Positions 44,192 to 54,500 of a DNA stretch of 64,000 nucleotides are shown piece by piece. The notes under the pieces were generated by a model, which was given only the letters and a program-made list of their open reading frames with translations, was not told the origin of the DNA and made no database searches. Within the stretch, counting starts at the first letter, position 1, and each line of letters begins with the position of its first letter. The DNA comes from Verrucomicrobiota bacterium (GTDB taxonomy: Bacteria; Verrucomicrobiota; Kiritimatiellia; CAIQIC01; JAGNIJ01): positions 186,001 through 250,000 of the forward strand of contig JAKLGK010000003.1 of the NCBI GenBank assembly GCA_022710725.1. The letters are read 5' to 3'. The translations under genes were made by a program, and so were the position numbers.

Positions 44192-45940
44192 CTATAGCGG
44201 CCCCCCTCCCGAAGTCAAGCGCCGCCCGCCGGCCTGCGGAAGATCGGTCAGGGCGCCCCGGGAGGCCGACGTTACCGTGCGCGCGTACTTGGCCAGCACA
44301 CCGCGGGTATAGCGGGGCTTCGGGGGCTTCCATCGCGACAGCCGCCGCTTCAGTTCGGCGCCGGGAATATCCAGCGTGATGCGCCGCTTCTCTGCGTCGA
44401 TCGTGATCGGGTCCCCGTTCCGGACCACGGCGATCGGTCCGCCGGTGGCGGCCTCCGGGGTGATATGCCCGACGACAAAGCCGTGGCTGCCGCCCGAAAA
44501 ACGCCCGTCGGTGACCAGGGCCACGTCGCGGCCCAAGCCGCGCCCCATTACCGCGGAGGTCGGCGCCAGCATCTCGCGCATGCCCGGACCGCCGCGGGGC
44601 CCCTCGTGCCGGATCACGATCACATCGCCCTTTCGCGCCGTGCCATCCAGGATGCGGGCCAGCGCTGATTCCTCGGATTCAAATACCCGGGCTTTCCCCG
44701 TGAAGCGGGTCCCCTCGTATCCGGATATTTTAGCCACGGCGCCTTCCGGTGCCAGGTTGCCGTAGAGGATGACCAGGTGTCCTTCCTTCTTGATGGGATT
44801 TCGCAGAGGACGGATCACCGTCTGGCCGGGCGGGTAGGATTTCACGCTCGCCAGGTTCTCCCGGAGGGTGCGGCCGGTGACCGTGAGGCAGTCGCCGCGC
44901 AGGAAGCCGGCGTCCAGCAGCGTCTTCATCAGGGGCGTCACCCCGCCGATCTCGACCAGGTCGGCCACGAGAAACGATCCGCTGGGCTTGAGATCCGCAA
45001 GAACCGGCACCTTCCGACCGATCCGCGTGAAATCGTCGAGTGCAAGTTTGACGCCGGCGGTGTTGGCCATGGCCAGCAGGTGCAGCACGGCGTTGGTAGA
45101 GCCGCCGAGGGCCATGACCACGGCGATCGCGTTCCCGAAGGCCTCGCGGGTCATGATGTCGCGGGGGCGGATGCCGCGGCGGATGAGTTGCATCACGGCC
45201 CTGCCCGCCTCGCGGCAATCCCTCGTCTTGGCCGTCGAGTTGGCCGCCTGGGCGGAACTGTTGGGGAGGCTCATGCCCATGGCTTCGATGGCGCTGGCCA
45301 TGGTATTAGCCGTGTACATCCCTCCGCAGGACCCTTCGCCGGGGATTGCGCACGCCTCAATGCCTGCCAGATCCCTGGATGATATTTGTCCTCGCGCATG
45401 CGCGCCAACGGCCTCGAACACGGAAACAATGTCGACCTTCTCCCCGCGGAACCGTCCGGGCAGTATGGTGCCGCCGTACACAAACACGGCCGGTCGGTTC
45501 AGTCTGGCCATGGCCATCAGGCAGCCGGGCATGTTCTTGTCGCAACCGCCGATGGCCACCAGGCCGTCAAACTGCTCGCAACCGGCGACGGTCTCGATGG
45601 AATCAGCGATGACTTCGCGCGACACGAGCGAATACTTCATTCCCTCCGTGCCCATCGATATCCCGTCGGAAATCGTAATCGTATTGAAGATCACGGCCTT
45701 GCCGCCGGCGGCATTCACAGCGGCTGAGGCTTCTTTCGCGAGGCGGTCGATGTGCATGTTACAGGGCGTGACCATGCTCCAGGTCGAGGCGACGCCCACC
45801 TGGGATTTCTTGAAATCGTCGTTCGTGAACCCGACGGCGCGGAGCATCGCCCGGCTGGGCGCGCGCTCTGCGCATTCCGTTATATGCCGGGAGTACTGCC
45901 GGTGCGCGGAGCATGGTCTTATCGATGACGTCTTTTTCAT
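44192..45940 (-). CDS. ilvD: Dihydroxy-acid dehydratase
   Basis: IlvD makes the 2-oxo acid precursors of valine and isoleucine with an Fe-S cluster. The three cluster cysteines are seen at TPCNMH (60), [10 protein letters not shown] (133) and [14 protein letters not shown] (205), and the rest is typical ([20 protein letters not shown]). The ATG at 45940 was chosen: an earlier candidate at 45976 lies upstream of the -10 box (45958-45963). No other ilv gene is near. The divergent neighbour is an ArsR-type regulator. Confidence 0.94.
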   Translation of the reverse strand: MKKTSSIRPCSAHRQYSRHITECAERAPSRAMLRAVGFTNDDFKKSQVGVASTWSMVTPCNMHIDRLAKEASAAVNAAGGKAVIFNTITISDGISMGTEGMKYSLVSREVIADSIETVAGCEQFDGLVAIGGCDKNMPGCLMAMARLNRPAVFVYGGTILPGRFRGEKVDIVSVFEAVGAHARGQISSRDLAGIEACAIPGEGSCGGMYTANTMASAIEAMGMSLPNSSAQAANSTAKTRDCREAGRAVMQLIRRGIRPRDIMTREAFGNAIAVVMALGGSTNAVLHLLAMANTAGVKLALDDFTRIGRKVPVLADLKPSGSFLVADLVEIGGVTPLMKTLLDAGFLRGDCLTVTGRTLRENLASVKSYPPGQTVIRPLRNPIKKEGHLVILYGNLAPEGAVAKISGYEGTRFTGKARVFESEESALARILDGTARKGDVIVIRHEGPRGGPGMREMLAPTSAVMGRGLGRDVALVTDGRFSGGSHGFVVGHITPEAATGGPIAVVRNGDPITIDAEKRRITLDIPGAELKRRLSRWKPPKPRYTRGVLAKYARTVTSASRGALTDLPQAGGRRLTSGGGPL

Positions 45941-45957
45941 AAGGATCTTTTTTATCC

Positions 45958-45986
45958 AGTATACATCCTTCCCCATCGAAATACAA
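45958..45986 (-). promoter_or_regulatory. Promoter of ilvD
   Basis: On the minus strand TTGTAT (45986-45981), 17 bases, TATACT (45963-45958), 17 bases before the ATG at 45940. Confidence 0.6.
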
Positions 45987-46015
45987 AGAGCGGGAGCGCT
46001 GATGCGCTTCTTTGC

Positions 46016-46050
46016 TTGACGACTATTTCCACACTTTGCAAAGTGTGATC
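46016..46050 (+). promoter_or_regulatory. Promoter and palindromic operator of the ArsR-type gene
   Basis: TTGACG (46016-46021) would be the -35 box; the -10 position 17 bases on (46039-46044, CAAAGT) lies inside the palindrome and ends 6 bases before the ATG. The palindrome is TTTCCACACTTTG plus CAAAGTGTG (46026-46047); its outer three bases are not mirrored on the right. Its overlap with the promoter is what an autorepressor site would look like. Confidence 0.5.
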
Positions 46051-46629
46051 ATGAAATATAACACGTTATCCGGACTGCATCCCACGTTGTGGAGAACCTG
46101 CCGGGCCCTGGCCAATGAGCGCCGGTTGGACATCCTTCGCCTGCTCATCGCCCGAGAGCCCCTGACCGTTTCGGACGTGGCACGGGAAATGGACATCTCT
46201 ATGGCGACCGCCAGTCAGTACTTGAGGTCGCTCAACGCTCGCGGCTTGCTGACGGTCATGCGGAAGAAGCGATTCGTGTATTATACAGTGGGCGCCGATT
46301 CCTCCCTGCCGCACGCGGCAGCCCTTTTGGGTTCTGTCATGCAATCCCTTCGGGTCAAGCAGAATACAGCAGGCGTGTTTATGCAGGCGCTCACGGCCTT
46401 CACCCATCCGAGGCGTGTGCAACTCGTCAAACTGCTGGCCGGAAAACCCATGGGAGTTCTGGAACTGCTTGGTGCGACCGGCTATTCATTGCCGGCGCTG
46501 TCTCGCCACCTGTCGAAGTTGCAGAGAAGAGGTATCGTGCGGCGCCGTCACCGGAAGTATGAATGCATGCGCCCCTCCGATCCTCTCTCGAAAACGCTCA
46601 TCCTGCTGGCCAGGCAGGATTCGGCCTGA
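46051..46629 (+). CDS. Tandem ArsR-type winged-helix regulator
   Basis: A 192-residue protein containing two ArsR-like winged-helix domains. The first (about 10-85) has LANERRLDILRLLIAREPLTVSDVAREMDISMATASQYLRSL, the second (about 105-180) has FTHPRRVQLVKLLAGKPMGVLELLGATGYSLPALSRHLSKLQRRGIV. Two DNA-binding units in one chain are uncommon for ArsR proteins, which usually dimerise. No metal-binding Cys pair is evident. In-frame TTG/GTG codons upstream (46012, 46036, 46045) overlap the palindrome and are less likely starts. It is divergent from ilvD. Confidence 0.85.
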   Translation: MKYNTLSGLHPTLWRTCRALANERRLDILRLLIAREPLTVSDVAREMDISMATASQYLRSLNARGLLTVMRKKRFVYYTVGADSSLPHAAALLGSVMQSLRVKQNTAGVFMQALTAFTHPRRVQLVKLLAGKPMGVLELLGATGYSLPALSRHLSKLQRRGIVRRRHRKYECMRPSDPLSKTLILLARQDSA

Positions 46630-46649
46630 TCACCATGCCCTGATGGCCA

Positions 46650-46675
46650 TTTCCACACTTTGCAAAGTGTGGAAG
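46650..46675. repeat. Third copy of the TTTCCACACTTTG palindrome
   Basis: Identical to the 35750 copy except for the last base (G for A). It lies 20 bases after the ArsR-type stop and 73 bases before the convergent LemA stop, so two copies bracket the ArsR-type gene. Confidence 0.85.
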
Positions 46676-46748
46676 AAGCGCTGCGCCGCGATTCGACCAA
46701 ACGGACCGAGTGGCGCCTCGGCGATCCGTCCGTGGGAAATCGCCCGGG

Positions 46749-47306
46749 TCAAAAGGCGACCGTGGGGGCTTTTTCCGCGCCTTCCTCGGCCTCGAAGTAG
46801 TTCTTCTTGGGGTCGAATCCGAACAACCCGGCGAACAAGTTGGCCGGGAAGCGGCGCACCGCCATGTTGTACTCGCGAACCACCTCGTTGAATCGGCGGC
46901 GCTCCACCGAGATGCGGTTCTCGGTGCCCGCCAGTTCGTCCTGCAATGCCATAAAGTTCTGGTTGGCCTTGAGTTCGGGGTAGTTCTCGACGACGACCAT
47001 CAGGCGGCCCAGAGCGCCTTCCATCTGCGTCGCGGCCGCGGCCTTCTCGTCGGTGGTCTTCGCCTCGCCCCACTGGCTGCGCAGGCGCGTGATCTCCTCG
47101 AACAAGCCGCTCTCGTGGGCGGCATAGCCCTTGACCGTGTTGACCAGGTTCGGGATCAGGTCATACCGGCGCTGGAGCACGGTCTCCACCTGCGCCCAGG
47201 CGGTGCCCGCGTTCTCGTCCAGGTTGACGAGCTTGTTGTACATGCTGATGAGCATCATGGCCAGGACGACGATGATGCCGACGACGATGACCAGGGTCTT
47301 TTTCAT
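46749..47306 (-). CDS. lemA: LemA-family protein
   Basis: A 185-residue protein with one N-terminal membrane anchor (about 4-24) and the LemA helical core: YNKLVNLDENAGTAWAQVETVLQRRYDLIPNLVNTVKGYA, then ENYPELKANQNFMALQDELAGTENRISVERRRFNE and the FPANLFAGLFGF end. LemA proteins are envelope proteins of poorly known role, often paired with TPM-domain proteins, as here: the TPM gene ends 30 bases upstream. Confidence 0.93.
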   Translation of the reverse strand: MKKTLVIVVGIIVVLAMMLISMYNKLVNLDENAGTAWAQVETVLQRRYDLIPNLVNTVKGYAAHESGLFEEITRLRSQWGEAKTTDEKAAAATQMEGALGRLMVVVENYPELKANQNFMALQDELAGTENRISVERRRFNEVVREYNMAVRRFPANLFAGLFGFDPKKNYFEAEEGAEKAPTVAF

Positions 47307-47336
47307 GATCTCCCTTCCCTTGGAGTTTACAGATCG

Positions 47337-48134
47337 CTACCAGCTTCGCGAGGCCCCACCGCCACCCGACCGGCCCCCGCTGAATCCGCTGAACCCGCCA
47401 CTTCCTCCGCTGCCGCTGCTGCCGCTGATCCCGCCCCCGGAGGAAGTGAATCGCGGCCTGTCGGAGGGGGTGGTTCCGCCACGACCGTGCTTCCTGGCCC
47501 ACAGGATGAGCGCAGCGAAAAAGCCGATGAAAAGAAAAACAAATATCAGCCCCGCCATCCCGCCGGACGATGCCGGACGCGAAGCCGCCAGCGCCGCCAG
47601 ACCCGTGGACGTGACGCCGGCAGGCGGGGCGCCGGTCAGGGACACGCCCGACTCCTCGGCCGCGAACCGCGCCAAGGCGGCCGCGCCGTCGGCCAACCCG
47701 GCCGCATACTGCCCCTCTTTGAACCGAGGGATAACGCTTTCATCCAGGATACGTCCCGTGCGCGCATCGGTAAGGATGCCTTCGAGGCCATAGCCCACCT
47801 CGATACGCACATCGCGCTCCTCGAGCGCGGTCAGCAGCAGCGCGCCCTTGTCCTTCTGCCCGATGCCCCATCGCTCGAACAACCTGTTCGCGAAATCGCC
47901 GATTTCCCCGCCCTCGAGAGAAGGCAGCGTGACGACGGCGATTTCCGAGCCGGTAAGGGTTTTCACGGAAAGGAGATACTGCTCCAGGCTATCGCGCGAC
48001 GCGGGCTCGAAGACGCCCGCGAAGTCGCTGACATGGCCGCGCGGTTGAAGGCTCCCCAGCAGCGTATCGGAATCCGCCGAGACGCTCAACGCCAGCCCCG
48101 CCATCACGAGGAACAAGCCCCGTCTCCGTTTCAT
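47337..48134 (-). CDS. TPM-domain (YgcG-like) membrane protein
   Basis: A 265-residue protein with a signal peptide (about 5-20), a TPM domain (VSDFAGVFEPASRDSLEQYLLSV, IAVVTLPSLEGGEIGDFANRLFERWGIG, DVRIEVGYGLEGILTDARTGRIL), a C-terminal membrane helix and a Gly/Ser-rich tail ending in ASRSW. This layout is the usual partner of LemA. The ATG at 48134 is preferred over an upstream extension. The function is unknown; some TPM domains are phosphatases. Confidence 0.9.
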   Translation of the reverse strand: MKRRRGLFLVMAGLALSVSADSDTLLGSLQPRGHVSDFAGVFEPASRDSLEQYLLSVKTLTGSEIAVVTLPSLEGGEIGDFANRLFERWGIGQKDKGALLLTALEERDVRIEVGYGLEGILTDARTGRILDESVIPRFKEGQYAAGLADGAAALARFAAEESGVSLTGAPPAGVTSTGLAALAASRPASSGGMAGLIFVFLFIGFFAALILWARKHGRGGTTPSDRPRFTSSGGGISGSSGSGGSGGFSGFSGGRSGGGGASRSW

Positions 48135-48248
48135 GGCGGCCAGTAAACCAGAGCCGCGAACCGATTCAAGCAAAAGCGGAGCACGGATCTCTCATTGTAC
48201 GGGCTCCCCTGCTCCGCTAGGATAAGCCCGTATCCGCGGGAGATGAAC

Positions 48249-50015
48249 ATGACCAACCCGGAGCATGAACCGCCGGTCCCCGATGGGGAGTGGAAGGCGC
48301 AACTGGCCGAATCCGAGCAACGGATCCGGCAACTCCAGGGACAGCTCGAGATCACCACGTCCCTCCTGCGGGAGAGCGAAAACAACCTGCGCCGCATGGC
48401 CCACCTGGATGCGCTGACCGGCCTTTTCAACCGGAGGGGGCTGGAGCAGGAGTTGCGGCGCGCCTGGGCCCTGGCCGAGCGGCAGAAAGCATCGGTAGGC
48501 CTGCTCGTCATCGACGTCGATCGCTTCAAGATGCTCAACGATACCCACGGCCATCCGGTCGGCGACCAGGTGCTCCGCGAATGCGCGGAACTGCTGAAGA
48601 CCGGGCTTCGCGCGTCGGATGTGCTCTGCCGCTACGGCGGCGACGAGATGATCGTGGTGTTGCCGCTCGCTGATCCGGCGGAGACGCAGGCCGTCGCCAC
48701 CCGCATCCTGGAGTCGGTGCGGGACCATCGCTTCTGCGCCGGTCGCCAGGATCTGCGCATCACGATATCCGTCGGCTCGGCTTGCGGCCGGCCGGAACCC
48801 GGGTCGACGCCGGACGAGTTGCTGATCGAGGCCGACCAGGCGCTGTACCGCGCGAAGCAGGGCGGCCGCAATTGCGCCGTCTTCTGGGAGCCCCGTCCTC
48901 CCAGCGCGGAGGCCCGGACGCCGGCGTCCAAGCCCCCGGCGGACCCCCTTCCTCCCGGCCGCGTGATGATCGTGGATGACGATCCCCTCCTGGGTTCCCA
49001 AATGCAGCGGATCTTGGAAACCGAGAAGCATGACGCCGTCGTCCACTCGGCCGGCCGCCCCGCGCGCGAGCAGATGGAACGGGAGGCCGGCCGCTTCGAC
49101 GTCGTCCTCGTGGATCTCTACCTGAAGGGGGAAAGCGGATGGGACCTCCTGCAGGCGCTGCGCGGACAGGATGACACGCTGGTCGGCATCGTGGTGACCG
49201 GCGCGGCGACGATGGACAACGCCGTGGAGGCGCTGCGGAGCGGGGCGTTCGATTTCATCGCCAAGCCTTTTGAGCCCGATCTCCTTCGGGCCGTCGTCGA
49301 TCGTGCGCTTCGATACCGTCGCCTCCTGCTGGAAAACCGCCGCTACCAGCAGCACCTCGAGGAACTGGTCCGCGAGAAGAGCGCGGCCCTGATACGGGCG
49401 CTGGAGCGTCTGCGCACCTCCTACCAGTTCACCCTGGAAGCCCTCGCCGCCATGCTCGACGCCCGCGAAAAGAAGACCGGCGAGCACAGCAAGCGCGTCG
49501 CGGAGATGACGCGCATCCTGGCCCGCGCCATGGGCGTGCCCGAGGACCAGGTGGAAAGCATGAGCCAGGGCGCTCTCCTGCACGATATCGGGAAGATCGC
49601 CATCCCCGACGCCATCCTCCTCAAGAACGGCCCGTTGTCCGACGCGGAATGGGAGGTCATGCGGACGCACCCGGAGATCGGCTTCCGCATCCTGCGCAGC
49701 AGCCCCGAACTTGAGCCGGCCGCGGAAATCGTCCGCTCGCACCAGGAACGGTGGGATGGCTGGGGTTACCCGAGGGGCCTCGGGGGATCGGCCATTTGCC
49801 TGGGTGCCCGCATCTTCGCCGTCGCGGACGCCTACGATGCCATCCGCGCCAGCCGGCCCTACGCCGCGGGGCAATCGCGCGACGCGGCCCTGGCCGAAAT
49901 CCGGCGGCACCGGGGCACGCAGTTCGACCCCGAGGTCGTGGATATTCTGGCCCGCTGCCTGCCGGACATCGAGGCGCTGGGCTGGTGGGCGGAAGGCCCC
50001 GCCAGCGCCGGATGA
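48249..50015 (+). CDS. GGDEF - response regulator receiver - HD-GYP protein
   Basis: A 588-residue cytoplasmic signalling protein. An N-terminal coiled coil leads to a GGDEF domain with the active site as GGDEM (130-134) and an RxxD inhibitory site five residues upstream. A receiver domain follows (VMIVDDDPLL, phospho-acceptor Asp about 289, Lys in FIAKPFEP), a coiled linker, and an HD-GYP domain (HDIGKIAIPD, His-Asp 445-446; WGYP, GYP 506-508). Making and breaking cyclic-di-GMP in one chain under receiver control is the inferred role; the Phe-to-Met change in GGDEF may be tolerated. GGGAG fits the ATG at 48249 rather than 48243. Confidence 0.9.
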   Translation: MTNPEHEPPVPDGEWKAQLAESEQRIRQLQGQLEITTSLLRESENNLRRMAHLDALTGLFNRRGLEQELRRAWALAERQKASVGLLVIDVDRFKMLNDTHGHPVGDQVLRECAELLKTGLRASDVLCRYGGDEMIVVLPLADPAETQAVATRILESVRDHRFCAGRQDLRITISVGSACGRPEPGSTPDELLIEADQALYRAKQGGRNCAVFWEPRPPSAEARTPASKPPADPLPPGRVMIVDDDPLLGSQMQRILETEKHDAVVHSAGRPAREQMEREAGRFDVVLVDLYLKGESGWDLLQALRGQDDTLVGIVVTGAATMDNAVEALRSGAFDFIAKPFEPDLLRAVVDRALRYRRLLLENRRYQQHLEELVREKSAALIRALERLRTSYQFTLEALAAMLDAREKKTGEHSKRVAEMTRILARAMGVPEDQVESMSQGALLHDIGKIAIPDAILLKNGPLSDAEWEVMRTHPEIGFRILRSSPELEPAAEIVRSHQERWDGWGYPRGLGGSAICLGARIFAVADAYDAIRASRPYAAGQSRDAALAEIRRHRGTQFDPEVVDILARCLPDIEALGWWAEGPASAG

Positions 50016-50021
50016 GCGATC

Positions 50022-50060
50022 TTGAATCCGGGCCGGTCGCCGCTACAATCCCCCATCATC
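50022..50060 (+). promoter_or_regulatory. Promoter of the GH13 gene with a very short leader
   Basis: TTGAAT (50022-50027), 16 bases, TACAAT (50044-50049), then 11 bases to the ATG. The leader would be about 4-5 bases, with no Shine-Dalgarno. Confidence 0.5.
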
Positions 50061-51575
50061 ATGAAAAAATGGATTTCATCGGCGATCATCTACCAGGTCA
50101 ACCTCCGGTCCCTGGCGGCGCGCGATCCGCGCAACGCCATGGAGGCCTTCAAGTCCGCGGCCGGCCGGCCCCCGGAATCCCCGCTGGCGTACCTGGCCCG
50201 GAACCTGTCCGCCATCAAGAAGCTGGGCGCCAATGTCGTCTACCTGCTGCCGCCCTACCCCATGGGGATCCACGGGCGCAAGGGCATTGGGTCGCCCTAC
50301 TCCAGCCGCGATTTCTACTCCGTCGAGCCGGAATACGGCACCCGGGAGGAACTGGCCGAACTCGTCCGCCGCGCGCATCGCATGCGCCTGAAGGTGATCC
50401 TCGACATCACCCCGAACCACACGGCGCGGGATCACGCCTGGATCACGTCCAACCCGGAGTTCTACGTCAAGGCGCCGAACGGCGAGCCGTTCTACGATTG
50501 TGACTGGTCGGACACGGCCAAGCTCGACTACACCGCGCCCGGCCTGCGGCGCGAGATGATCGAGGTCTACCATCACTGGTTGAGCTTCCTCGGCCCGGAT
50601 GTCGCGGGCCAGCCCGACGGCGTGGACGGGTTCCGCCTGGACATGGCGCATTTCATCAACGACAAGGGCTTCTGGAACGAGGCCATGCCGGAGCTCAAGG
50701 CGCGACACCCGTCCCGCCAGCTGCTGTTCCTCGCGGAGTGCTACGGCACCCAGAACAACATGGACCTGTTCGCGCGCGGCATCAACGCGGCGTACGACGA
50801 CGACTTCTACAAGACCTTCTCGTACCTGTACGGCGTGGACGAGGAGGGCGGGTCCGTGATCTGCCCCTCCCCCGACGCGGAAACCAACGGCGATTTCCTC
50901 GACAAGTGGGAGGCGTTCAAGGCGCGGGGCATCGCGGGCGCCGTGGAAACCGCCCTGCTCAACTACGAGAGCCTGCTCCCGCCGGGCGAGGACGGCCCGT
51001 TCCTGGCCCGCTACACCGACAACCACGATGAGGGCCGCGGCCTGTACCGCGCCGGACCGGGCGCGGTACGCGCGATGATGCAGGTGGCCTTCCTGTCCGG
51101 CCACAGCCTGCCGTTCATCCTGACCGGCCAGGAATTCGGCGCGCTCAACCGGCCCTCGATCCACGCCCGCATCGGCTTGTGCGACAAGGGCCGCCGCGTG
51201 AAGACGCCGAAAGGGGCTCGCGTCGAGGCCGGCCTGGAATGGGAGGGCAATATCTTCGCCCGCACCCCCGAGGAACGCTCGGAATGGTTCCGGTTCTACC
51301 GGGACCTGATCCAACTGCGCCTGAAGAACCGCGAACTGCTGCGCGGCCGGTTCCAGCTGCTCGACGCCGGGGAGGAGGTCCCGCCGGCCGACCGAACGGT
51401 GATCGCCTTCGAGCGGCGCCTCCGGCGCTCGGCCCTGCGCTGCGCCGTCAACCTCGGTCCGGAACCGCGCCAGGCCGCATCGTTCTGCCCGCAACCGGGC
51501 GAAACGGTCATATACGGCCAAATGCCCGACGGCGTGCTGCCGCCGTTCAGCGCGGTCGTGCTGCGGTCCGCCTGA
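50061..51575 (+). CDS. GH13 alpha-amylase-family enzyme
   Basis: A 504-residue cytoplasmic protein (no signal peptide) with the GH13 catalytic barrel: DITPNH (115-120), GFRLDMAHF with the nucleophile Asp at 194, FLAECYG with the acid/base Glu at 226, and YTDNHDEGR with the third carboxylate Asp at 323. The short beta domain and the size resemble maltosyltransferase, trehalose-synthase-like or alpha-glucosidase subgroups; the exact reaction cannot be told. It might act on glycogen-derived glucans together with the glgA product. Confidence 0.85.
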   Translation: MKKWISSAIIYQVNLRSLAARDPRNAMEAFKSAAGRPPESPLAYLARNLSAIKKLGANVVYLLPPYPMGIHGRKGIGSPYSSRDFYSVEPEYGTREELAELVRRAHRMRLKVILDITPNHTARDHAWITSNPEFYVKAPNGEPFYDCDWSDTAKLDYTAPGLRREMIEVYHHWLSFLGPDVAGQPDGVDGFRLDMAHFINDKGFWNEAMPELKARHPSRQLLFLAECYGTQNNMDLFARGINAAYDDDFYKTFSYLYGVDEEGGSVICPSPDAETNGDFLDKWEAFKARGIAGAVETALLNYESLLPPGEDGPFLARYTDNHDEGRGLYRAGPGAVRAMMQVAFLSGHSLPFILTGQEFGALNRPSIHARIGLCDKGRRVKTPKGARVEAGLEWEGNIFARTPEERSEWFRFYRDLIQLRLKNRELLRGRFQLLDAGEEVPPADRTVIAFERRLRRSALRCAVNLGPEPRQAASFCPQPGETVIYGQMPDGVLPPFSAVVLRSA

Positions 51576-51596
51576 TTTCGCGCCGCGAGGGCGCGC

Positions 51597-54500
51597 CTAT
51601 GGCGGGGCGGTCAGGAGACGGTAGAATCCCGAACCGTTCGTCGCGGGTTCCGACCACGCGGCGCTTCCGCCCGCGCCCGTGACCGCGCCGGCGCTTGTCC
51701 AGGATCCCGACGGGGCGCCGGCGGAAAATATCCCGTAGACCCGACCGGAGCGGGCGCCGAACCCGAGCTGCAGTTGACTGCCGGCCAGCCCCACCGACGA
51801 CACCCGGAACCAGTCGCCGGAAGCGTTCGGATCAGTGCCCGCCCACACCTCTGGCCCGTCCGCCATCCCGTCGCCATCCGTGTCCGTGCTGTTCGAGCTC
51901 GTTCCGGTCGAATACCCGTTGATATACAGGCCGTCGCCTGTTTCCCGGATGTCGGACAGGCCGTCCCCGTCGCTGTCCGGCTGCCAATACAGGAACCGGA
52001 TGTTGTCGACGTACGCCTGCCGGCTGGTGACCAGGCCCACGTCGTTGCCGAGGATGATCTGGCTCACCGCGCCGAAATCGAAGGCCCCGCTCCCGTTGGT
52101 TTCCTGAAACGCCGTGAAGGGCACGACATAGGCCTGGTACTGGGTGGCCGGGACAGGCCCGTAGGCCGGGGCCAGGAACACCGCCGTCGAGCGATTGGTC
52201 GCCCCGAGCCGCCCGAAGTACACGTAGGGCCGGTTGGTGACCGCGCCGGCGGTCCGGGCGTGCAGCTCCAGGCTATCCAGCGCGGAGGCGTTGATGTTGC
52301 TCCAGGCCCGGTTGAAGGCAAAGCCGACTTCGCCCCAGGAATGCGTGTACACGCAGACCATGTGGTTGAGCCCTTCGTACGGCGCCCAGTTGGTCTCCAG
52401 GCCCTGCGCCTTCGAGGCCCATACCGCGCCGTTGGTCAGCTGACGCGAGCCAGGCTCGCCGTCGTACAGCAGGATCGGCGCAGGGAACGTGACCCGCCGG
52501 ACGGTGACCGTGGCATACCCCGAACCGCTTGCGCTCTCCGCGTCGAGCGCGGTGACCGTTAGCGCTTTGTCGCCCGGGAGCGCCGCCGCGCCTGCGGAAA
52601 GACTGAAGCGGCACCCGTACACCCCGTTGTCCGCCGCGCCGTCATCCGATATCCCGTCATCCTTGATGATCGTCGACGACGACCGCCCTGCCGCGGACAG
52701 GTTGGCCAGCACGACCTCGATGTCGTCGAGCCGGTCGGTCACTGACGCGAGCAGAAGGATTTCGCTGACGTCGTTGCTTTCGTTCAGCGCGGCCGGCTGG
52801 GTGGCGGCCGAATTCACGACCGGCCCGTTGGTCGACGACGGGTTGTCGGCTGTGAAGAGCATGTCGTCCATCCAGCAGGTCACCCGGTTGCTGCCGGAAT
52901 CCGTGAAGAGGAACTGGCTCACGGCGCCGAAGCTGTAGTCGGCCAGGCTGTTGGTCTCCTTCCAGGCGGAGAGCGGAATGGACACGAGTTGGTAGTTGGT
53001 TGCCGGATGGGCCAGGTAATTCGTAATGTAGACGATCGAGGACCTGGTCAGCGCGGCCCGGCTGAACTGGAGCCGCAGGTTGTTCCATGAATCGTTGGTC
53101 AGGCGCAGGTAGAAGTTGAACGCGTAGTAACCGCGCACGTCGGAGTCCACCCAGCCCTCGTTCCACCCGTACCAGACCTGGCCGTTGGTCACGATGGTGA
53201 TCTCCAAGTGCCGGATGCCGGCGTGCGGTGCGCGGTTGGTCTCGGCGATCCACGCGGTATTTGTCTCCAGCCACGCCCCGGTTTGGTCCGCGATCAGCGG
53301 CTTGCTGCCGGGCTCGCCGTCGTACACGACGACGTTCGTCATCGGGGCCGACGTGACGCACAGTTCCGGCGAGGGCGCGCTGACGTTGGGCGGCGCCTCG
53401 TCATCGGCGGCGGCCACCTGGAAGTAATACACGAGGTTGGGCGCGAGGTTCCGGTTCGTGAAGGAAACGCCGTTGGTCACGACGGCGTACAGCGACAGCG
53501 AGCCGGACTCGAAGCCCCGGTAGATCCGGTACCCGGCCCGGTCCGGCGCGCCGACCGCGGCCCATGAAAGCGTCGCCTGGTTGTTCCGCTGCCGCACCCG
53601 GAAATTCCCGGGCGTCGCAGGCGCCGTGACATCGTTGTTAGGCGCCGGATTCGTCGTCGCGTTCTGGCCGGGAACGAGCGTCGAGTTCAGCACCCGGTAC
53701 TCGGACTCCGCGACGAGCGCGTAGTGGTGATCGCCGGAACTCGTGACCTCGTGCGCGAACCACTCGACGCCCGCCGGCACGCCGCTGGTGAGCAGTGCGC
53801 CCTCGGCGAGGTTGGTGATCACCGTCGCCGCGTGGTAGAGCTGATACGTCTCGCCCGTGACGGCATGCTGGTCTCTCCACATCACGGTGTTTGTGCCGTG
53901 GGCACCGTTGCCCGCAGCCAAGCCGATCGGCACGCCGGGGACGTCCGGCTGGTGCGGACCCGCCACGCGCAGGACGTTGCTGCCGGCAAACACGCCGGGC
54001 ACGGTCAGCCACAATCGGTTGCCCGGGTCGTCCACCGAGGCGTAGTACCCCGCATCGGCCACGAGACTGGTTCCGCCACGCGTCACGACGAGCGGCGGCG
54101 CGGAGCCGCGGTACTCGCGGATGACGAACGTCGGGTTCCAAAGCGCCCCGTTGGTTACGTCCAGGCTCCACTGCGCCGTGTTAGTCATCGAGGCTTCGAT
54201 GTCCCACGTCCAGTAGACGTGGTTGTAACCCGGCGGATCGTACGCGACGGCCAGCTGGCACCCCGCCCCGTCCATGCCCTGGGTGATGACCGCGCCGTCG
54301 GACGCGATCAAGCGGACGCTGCCGTCGTGAATCCGCTCCTGCTCGGCGAGCGCGTTCGTCACGCCGCCGCGGGCCAGGGGATCGAGGACGATCGCGAGCG
54401 AGTAATTGAGATACGGCTCGGGCGAGCCGGACCCGTCGCCGCCGTCGATCGCGCCGAGCGGCGTGCCCCAGGTGATCCCCTCGTAGGTGTGCGGGTTCAT

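Noticed and set aside
45941..45976. Earlier ilvD start at 45976.
   Set aside because: It lies upstream of the TATACT -10 box, so it would not be in the transcript.
46012..46050. Upstream TTG/GTG starts for the ArsR-type gene.
   Set aside because: They would translate the palindrome; the winged-helix homology begins well after the ATG at 46051.
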